Shown here piece by piece: positions 58,601-64,000 of a stretch of 64,000 nt of DNA (within the stretch, counting starts at the first letter, position 1; every line of letters begins with the position of its first letter). Under the pieces are notes generated by a model. It made no database searches, was not told the origin of the DNA, and saw nothing but the letters and a program-made list of their open reading frames with translations. The DNA lies in NCBI GenBank assembly GCA_947462335.1, contig OX381714.1:59627800-59691799 (forward strand), given 5' to 3'. Source of the DNA: Harmothoe impar. Its lineage: Eukaryota; Annelida; Polychaeta; Phyllodocida; Polynoidae. The position numbers and the translations under genes were made by a program.

Positions 58601-61600
58601 TTCAACATACCCATGTAAATAAATAGACAAAGGTCCACAAGTTTTAGTTTATTGACTGGCTTATTTCACGTATTGCTCTCAGGCTGTATTTCACAAGGCT
58701 GTAGGCCAAGTGAAATGCGGCCAAGTGTCAACATGTAAAAAAAAAACAGTCAAAGCGGCAAAACATTTCAACATTGTACAAATGTAAACAAACTGCCATT
58801 TTGATGACACGGCCGTGAAATACGGCCATTGGTTCTTTCACAGGGGGAGTGAAATACAGCGCTTCTTGGTTAAGTTAATGGCACTGCCATATATATTTTT
58901 TTTTAAACACCTAGACCAATAAACGTCATATACATTCCCCATAGGCCACACCTTTTTTGCATTGCGGTCCCACCACACTAGGAAAGGCAAAACAGTTTTA
59001 ACAATCATTAAGGTCTTAGAGGAAAGGGCCTAAATATTGTATTAATTTTGTCATATAGCCCACCAGAAAGATCATTTCTTACAAACTAATTGCACCACCC
59101 TTAATATACTATCTCTGATTTTCTTTGAAAAAGAAACAGAAAAATAGATGATCTGTCCAAAGAATAAATTTTAACTTCTTTCAAGTTTAGTTTATGTTGT
59201 CCCCTGTGCCTGAGTTAGTTGCCGAGGTGTCCCAAGAATAAATAGACAAAGGTTCACAAGTTTTAGTCTGTTGACTGGGTTATTTCACGAGTTGAATGTC
59301 AGGCCGTATTTCACGAGGCCGTAGACCATGTGAAATGCAGCCTGACATTCAACAAGTGAAGTAACCCAGTCAACAGGCTACACCGAGTGTGCCTTTGTGT
59401 TTATTTTTTATGTTTTTCAATTCAAATTAAATTATTATAGGGGGGACGGCCTAATTTAGCTGAAATAGCTTTCTCCTACACCGTTCAAATGTAAACAAAC
59501 GGCCGTCTTTGATGACGTCACAGGCCGTTAAATACGGCCATGGGTTATTCAACGGGGGTGTTAAATACGGCACTCCTTGGTTAAATCAATGGGGCTGCCG
59601 TATTTGATAAAAAATAAAATTGGTGTGCTTTTTTTTACAGAGCGTACGTTCGGGTGATACAACTGGTGCAGGCATGCTGATTAACCTAGAGGACGCCCAC
59701 TGGAAACATGTCAGGAACGAAATGACACCCACTTTCACCACCGGCAAACTGAGAAGGGTAAGAATGAAAAAAAACTGTTTATTTTAGGATAACCCCAAAC
59801 CAATATTATGTACCAATGTATATTTATATTTTAGAACCGTTGTCTTCTTGCAATAGACACATGGGAACTTATTGTAAGAGATGCTTCTAAGTCTATAAGA
59901 TAGATTAGTGAGAGTAAGAATGGTTGTGCCCTTTATATTATATCCAGTCTAAAGCAAATATAAGTATTCTCATGTGCCTTAAAACCTTGGTTATAAGCTA
60001 ATTTTTAGGTCACTCAAAAAAAGTGGTTTCTCATCACCAAGGTCTGAGAAATCTGACAAGGAAGGCTTCTTTTTTCCCTTTTTTTTCCTTTTTTTTTTTT
60101 TACTCGCAAGCCAAAATGTATAGGATTAATTAACTGATTTTTAGATCAACGTATAAATGTGCCTAGGTAATGTTTACATGGAATCATTGAAGTAAATATC
60201 CGTATTCTCACAGATGAATACAGAAATTAACCGATGTGCCAAGACCCTGGCCGATAGCATGCTAGATTGTGCCAAGGAAAGCGGAGAAGTGGACGCCAAA
60301 GAGTAAACAAGATACTTTTATATTTCGATTCCAATAATAACACTCTGGTTTGAAAGTGTCAGCTCATTCTAAATGATTATGATGTTTAAGTTGATGTCAG
60401 TAAATGCTGTAAGAGCCTCATACTGTTTTGATGTGCTATGCCCTATGCTCATTGTTGTATGAATGCAGCCTTGACTAGACCACTCACTCCATACTGTAAA
60501 GGCCGATACCTCATGGGACCCCTAAATTCTTATTGTGCCCTATCCTCCAAGTATAATATTTGGAACACATTTTAGTAGAATATAAAATATGGAAAAAATG
60601 TCACCTTAATGGTTCATGTCCTGCCACCCAATGGTGACATTCAGCAGGTGAGAGGCTAGAAACTTTGTTTCAAAGAGCATGGTGAAGTAGATATTAAAGA
60701 GTAAACATTTTTATAATCCCTCAACTTTATGACAACATTCTGCTCTAAAATTATGTGCCAATACTAATTGATTTGAGTATGATGACATGTTTGACATGAT
60801 GGTATTAAATTAGATCAATTACCTATATTCTTCGATGATGTCACCCTTTATACGCCGATTGGTTTACAGATATGCAGGAGGCTACACCATGGATGTGATA
60901 GCAAGTACAGCCTTTGGTATCCGGGTCGACTCCCAAAAGGACAGGAACAACGCCTTTGTAGACCACGCTAGGAGGGCCTTTGTACTCAACTCGGCAAGCC
61001 CTACGTTCATCCTTCTTAGTGAGTGATATCCTACAGTGTTAACAGTGATTGTTCAGGAATAAAAATCGCTATTATATCACAAAGAATTAGAGTACCATTC
61101 ACTTTAAGTGAAAAATGATTGGAATATGTGATAGTACTAGAACACATGATAGGATACCAGTGGAACTTTTCATGGCAAGATATTGATAAGCCTGCCCAGT
61201 GTATAAGCTTTCCCCATTTATAAGCTTGGTCTAGATAGCACTTGAAATCATGCAATATAAAAGGGGGAATATGATTCCCCATAGTTAATTTTCAAAGATG
61301 ATTTGATCAAATAAATACACTTATAAAACTCAAAAAAGAATGCATAAAACTCATAAGAAAATGCAAGCCACACAATATGAACTATTTTTATGGTTCAGAT
61401 GAATAGAGCTACAGTTGAATAAGCATGTACACATCAAATAATTTTAAAAATCATGATAATAATATGTGCTTAGTTATAAAAAGCATGCCTGTTCTAGAAT
61501 TTGTATTTGGAATGAGCATATTTTGAGGGAGGAGCAAATTTTGTGCAACTAGCAAACTATTGGGAAGGAGCAAATCCTACAACAAGCATATTTTGGGGCA

Positions 61601-63908
61601 AGGACAAATTTTGTAGAACAAGTGCATTTTTTGTGCAACGAGCATATTATTGGGAAGAAGCAAATCCTACAACTGGCATGTTGCACCGGCTTTCCATACT
61701 TAGTCTATGATATCTATATTTTTTAAGCATTCATTTTTACAATATTACTAACACTTCTCTTTCATTTCTAGTATTCTTCCCTAAGCTGGCAGAGTTCCTG
61801 GTCAGGTTTGGGCTGCGGGTCAGCTTCTTCCCACCAGACATTATGAATTTCTTCACAACTGTAATCCGGGACACAATGGACATGAGGAAGTCAGATGTAG
61901 ATCAGGTAATACTGATTGTATTGTGTATTTGAGTATTAACCCTTTAAGAATGCATGGCATGATGCATTAATGCATTATACCGAAGATATCATGTAGGATA
62001 TTGCACAAAGATCTTAATTTTTTAAACAGAAACTAGTGCTAGCAGTAAATCTAAGACATAGAGAAAGCATAGCTTGGGAGAGAAGGAGGGGTGGAGGGAG
62101 AAACTAGCGTGGAAGCAAGAGGAAGAGAGGAAAGGGGAATTAACCAAAGGGCAGGGAGATGGAGGGAGAGAGGGATAAGAGAAGTGGGGGAGGGGGGGTG
62201 GTAGAACAAGAGTGCATAACATAGGACAGGAGAGAAGCAAGCTGAGGCGAAGTGAGTTAGGGAAAGGTCATCTTTTAATAACAGGCGGGTTGGTGGATTT
62301 GGTGGGGGACCCAAAAACATTTGGACCCCTCTTAAAGGGGGACCAAAAATATTGAGCCCCTTCTCAGCACAAAAGCCCGCGTATAACTATAGATCAATTT
62401 TGACCCGCCGCTTGAGTAAAAATCTACAGACCCCTCCCCCTGTTGTTAAAATTGACCACTCCCTCAGAGGGATGTTGAAGTAGTGAAGAGAAATATCGTT
62501 TCTGGCAAAGAAAGTGAGACAAACACAGAGATAAAAAGACAGAGTCTGATATTCTGCTAACTATGAGTCTAACATACCGTAAAACCTCGCGTATAAGTCT
62601 AACTCACATATAAGCCGCATACCGACATTGGGCCAATCATATAAGCCGCACTGGCCATCTGATCATGGTGCCTTTTGTACTGTATTATAGGAGCAAAAAC
62701 TCGAGTATACACCACACCCGGACTCTGTGCCGATCCTACCCAGTGGGCACAGAACATTGAATCAACATTGATAAAGGGTTGTCAATGTTTATTCAATGTT
62801 GATACAATGGTGATTCAATGTTGAACTGAATTTTGTGCCCACTGGGTACAAGCCACACCAGCAATCTGACTCGCATACTAGCCACGGCTTATACTCAAGG
62901 TTTTACGGTACATACTATTCCTGTCCCAAAATTGTTGATGCGTCTGATTACCCTACATAATAATGGCTGCTGACCCTACACACATGTATCACTTTTCGCT
63001 ACACTGCTCTAGTTACATGAATGGGACTGGGCCACACATATATGTGCCTCTACATGGGTAAAAAACGACACGGGCGACACGGCGACACAGCCCGTTTAGG
63101 CCATTTTAAAAATTGACGGACCCAAGAAAATTAGAGGGAAAAATCGACCCACAGGGATTTTTCTCTAAGTTCTTATAGACCTAAAAATCGACACGGTGAC
63201 ACGGCTCTTTTGTTAATTTGACATAGCGACATGGTCAAAATTTTGGGGACCCATGTAGAGGCACATATATATACAGCTAAAACCAAACAGAGATAATTTA
63301 CCCAACAATTAAGGACGATCGGTAGATGGGTCTGTAATACATAGAGTGCCCCTATGGCCATGAGAACTGAGGTTCGAGTTTACCGTCCACTGCCCACATG
63401 CCTTTGCAGAAATTGCAGAATGAAAAAATGTATTGTATTATTGCATCAATTTTCAAAATACCTCAGACGGTCAACTCATTTGTGAGTTCCTCTGGCCTTC
63501 TAATGAGTATCAAGACCTGTGAGAGAAAGGGTATGGTAGTTCAACATGGAAGGAGATAATGCATTAGCCTAAACACATAACTGGAAAATTGGTGTAGACA
63601 ATGCTCCACAAATGTCAATATAAATATAATAAATATAGAAAACAGCAAACAATGCATAGAAGATAGTTCCTATTAGATGAAACATTCCCAGTTGGACATT
63701 GTGATGTATTTAGTTCATGTCATTTTAAAGGACTGTATATGATGAATGGGTTCTTTACATAAAGTGGATATTAATTGTAAAATGCTATAATCTTTTTATT
63801 TCTAGTCCAGGTCTGACTTCCTTCAACTCATGATTAAGGCACAAAGAGGAGAGAACATTCGTGATGAGGGCCAGGACAAGGATGAAGATGGAAAGACATC
63901 AGGAACTG
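55609..63908 (+). CDS. Cytochrome P450, CYP3 clan (CYP3A-like), 5' part
   Basis: Visible exons: 55609-55679 (MLVLGLVDIPWWGILIITII, a membrane anchor), 56875-56933 (AMADGSLDNLKQYGDGPCYG), 58372-58468 (EFFGSQPALTVFDEEMLSE), 59641-59757 (LINLEDAHWKHVRNEMTPTF), 60214-60302, 60870-61018 (YAGGYTMDVIASTAFGIRVD), 61772-61905 (IFFPKLAEFLVRFGLRVSFF) and 63806-63908 (SRSDFLQLMIKAQRGENI). From 56875 on the joins stay in phase. WKHVR is the helix-C WxxxR that contacts heme; VIASTAFGI is a CYP3-type helix-E/F signature. The I-helix and heme-cysteine loop lie beyond the right edge. CYP3-clan enzymes are ER-bound monooxygenases of xenobiotics and lipids. Oddity: no exon with the expected proline-rich PGPxP hinge is visible between 55680 and 56870. 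Confidence 0.85.
55735..55807. repeat. Foldback repeat in P450 intron 1
   Basis: GGTTGACCTAAGGGAG..CTCCCTTAGATCAACC arms about 57 bp apart between starts. Part of a cluster of AAGGGAGTC repeats that continues to 56740. Confidence 0.5.
55854..55914 (+). repeat. Interspersed repeat 'GGAGTCATTCTGGA', copy 2
   Basis: GGGAGTCATTCTGGAGGCAA then ACACCGTTTCTTTTCTCTGT. See 8518-8585 for the family. Confidence 0.5.
56040..56248. mobile_element. MITE family A, copy 2
   Basis: AGGGAGTAATTCTTTTTTAA then CAACGGG at the left; CCCCTGTTGTTAAAAAATGA then TCACTT at the right. The interior holds CCCCGTCAAGTGGGTCCAC-type units and poly-G/poly-C runs. P450 intron 1. Confidence 0.55.
56335..56399. repeat. Hairpin with TGTATTTCACAAGTGGGG arms
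   Basis: CTCTGATGTATTTCACAAGT then GGGG, mirrored by CCCC then ACAAGTGAAATACATCAGAG. Related in theme (TTTCAC..GTGAAATAC) to the repeats at 58614 and 59237. Confidence 0.6.
56577..56592. repeat. (TA)n microsatellite
   Basis: Eight uninterrupted TA units in P450 intron 1. Confidence 0.8.
56679..56737 (+). repeat. Interspersed repeat 'GGAGTCATTCTGGA', copy 3
   Basis: GGTAGTCATTCTGGAGACAA then TTTTGACACTGTTTCTTTCC, about 130 bp upstream of P450 exon 3. Confidence 0.5.
56967..57311. mobile_element. MITE, GGCCACTC family, copy 3
   Basis: GGCCACTAAAAATAACATTC..GTTTCTCATCACCGCCC at the left; AGTGATGAGAAAAC..ATTTGGAGTGGCC at the right. Starts about 30 bp inside the intron after 56933. Confidence 0.65.
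57779..57890. repeat. Interspersed repeat with TTTCTCCACAAGTGG stem
   Basis: CAGGTTTCTCCACAAGTGGT and ACCACAAGTGTAGAAACCAG form the arms; an inverted relative is at 16906-17031. Confidence 0.45.
57990..58313 (+). pseudogene. LINE reverse-transcriptase fragment in P450 intron 3
   Basis: Translates as VSSYKYLGVILDEALTYEF, then LPILEYADILYAG and LQKAQNRGLKVATYS. This is the thumb/C-terminal part of a Jockey-superfamily RT. Both ends are truncated. It ends about 60 bp before the next P450 exon. Confidence 0.7.
58614..58910. repeat. Repeat unit R1 (pair with 59237-59620)
   Basis: AAATAGACAAAGGTCCACAA, TTGACTGGCTTATTTCACG, AAATGTAAACAAACTGCCAT and AATACGGCCATTGGTTCTTT occur in the same order as in R2. 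P450 intron 4. Confidence 0.6.
59237..59620. repeat. Repeat unit R2 with a long near-perfect palindrome
   Basis: 59237-59411 folds on itself: GTTGACTGGGTTATTTCACG..TGAATGTCAGGC versus GCCTGACATTCA..GTAACCCAGTCAAC, with flanks AATAGACAAAGGTTCACAAG and GTGTGCCTTTGTGTTTATTT also complementary. The remainder (AAATGTAAACAAACGGCCGT, AATACGGCCATGGGTTATTC) matches R1. Ends about 20 bp before P450 exon 59641. Confidence 0.65.
60005..60120. repeat. GGCCACTC-family MITE, partial copy 4
   Basis: TAGGTCACTCAAAAAAAGTG, GTTTCTCATCACC and AAGGCTTCTTTTTTCCC match one end of the family. The other end is absent. Confidence 0.5.
61512..61680. repeat. Imperfect tandem repeat in P450 intron 7
   Basis: GAGCATATTTTGAGGGAGGA and AGCATATTTTGGGGCAAGGA begin successive units; CTATTGGGAAGGAGCAAATC and TTATTGGGAAGAAGCAAATC recur about 90 bp apart. 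Confidence 0.6.
62050..62467. repeat. Purine-rich tract followed by MITE family A copy 3
   Basis: 62055-62200 is almost all A/G on the plus strand (GGAGGGAGAGAGGGATAAGA). From about 62262, AGGTCATCTTTTAATAACAG and GGTTGGTGGATTTGG match the left end of family A, and TTGTTAAAATTGACCACTCC its right end near 62464. P450 intron 8. Confidence 0.55.
62577..62908. mobile_element. TA-target MITE (CCGTAAAACCTCGCG ends) with a second MITE inside
   Basis: TA, CCGTAAAACCTCGCGTATAA .. CTCAAGGTTTTACGG, TA. The interior has ATATAAGCCGCATACC and CATATAAGCCGCACTGG. At 62739-62846 a 108-bp MITE CCCAGTGGGCAC..GTGCCCACTGGG is inserted at a TA (62737-62738, 62847-62848). P450 intron 8. Confidence 0.75.
63037..63270. 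mobile_element. MITE with TATGTGCCTCTACATGGGT termini
   Basis: Left TATGTGCCTCTACATGGGT at 63041 and right ACCCATGTAGAGGCACATA at about 63250 are perfect inverted repeats. The interior is rich in CGACACGG units (63067, 63188). P450 intron 8. Confidence 0.65.
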
Positions 63909-64000
63909 GTAGGCCTATGTACACATTTATTATACACCCAAGTATTAGTGTTCATTTAATAGATTCCCCTGAAGGTTGTATATCTATTTCTATGGAATAC

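Noticed and set aside
62022..62320. Minus-strand Pro/Ser/Leu-rich frames
   Set aside because: They are produced by the purine-rich tract read on the opposite strand, low complexity with no domain.
1..64000. tRNA, rRNA or other structured RNA genes
   Set aside because: No cloverleaf with A and B boxes or rRNA-like stretch was recognised by eye; a covariance-model scan was not possible, so small ones could be missed.

Overview
The window is eukaryotic nuclear DNA from an animal. Coding regions are split into many short exons with GT..AG introns, and introns and intergenic DNA are packed with LINEs, one LTR retrotransposon and many small inverted-repeat transposons (MITEs). The mix (NACHT-WD40 genes, a CYP3-clan P450, an env-bearing Gypsy element, CR1/L2-like LINEs, TA-target MITEs) fits a marine invertebrate such as a mollusc or lancelet. 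The species cannot be fixed from the sequence, and this placement is inference.

Two NWD1/NWD2-family genes stand head to head. Copy A is on the minus strand (exons between 7940 and 1) and runs off the left edge inside its NACHT domain. Copy B is on the plus strand, 17191-52139. Its 29 exons join in phase into a complete 1,763-codon frame: a dual-acylation N-terminus (MGCGNS), the NWD N-terminal domain, a NACHT ATPase with Walker A and B, helical domains and a WD40-type C-terminal half. Exons 2 to 8 have identical lengths in the two copies (157, 203, 225, 109, 184, 95 and 220 bp), so they are an inverted duplicate pair. The 9.2 kb between them holds a LINE, several MITEs and a partial large inverted repeat.

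The introns of copy B have been heavily invaded. Intron 4 carries an 8,656-bp Gypsy element (19955-28610, minus strand) with two 337-bp LTRs, a PBS, gag, pol behind a canonical GGGAAAC frameshift site, an acidic accessory ORF and a frameshifted env. It landed inside a perfect-palindrome MITE. Intron 6 carries a decayed LINE. Intron 15 carries a 3.3-kb terminal-inverted-repeat element whose interior has nine copies of a 20-bp motif, GGAGGCGTCTGTGACGTTAA, at intervals close to whole multiples of about 180 bp. This array is the most unusual structure in the window.

From 52140 to 55608 there is a 3' UTR, nested MITEs and a LINE tail. From 55609 to the right edge lies the 5' part of a CYP3-clan cytochrome P450 gene (plus strand). 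Its first exon and exons 3 to 9 are visible, but the expected second exon is not.
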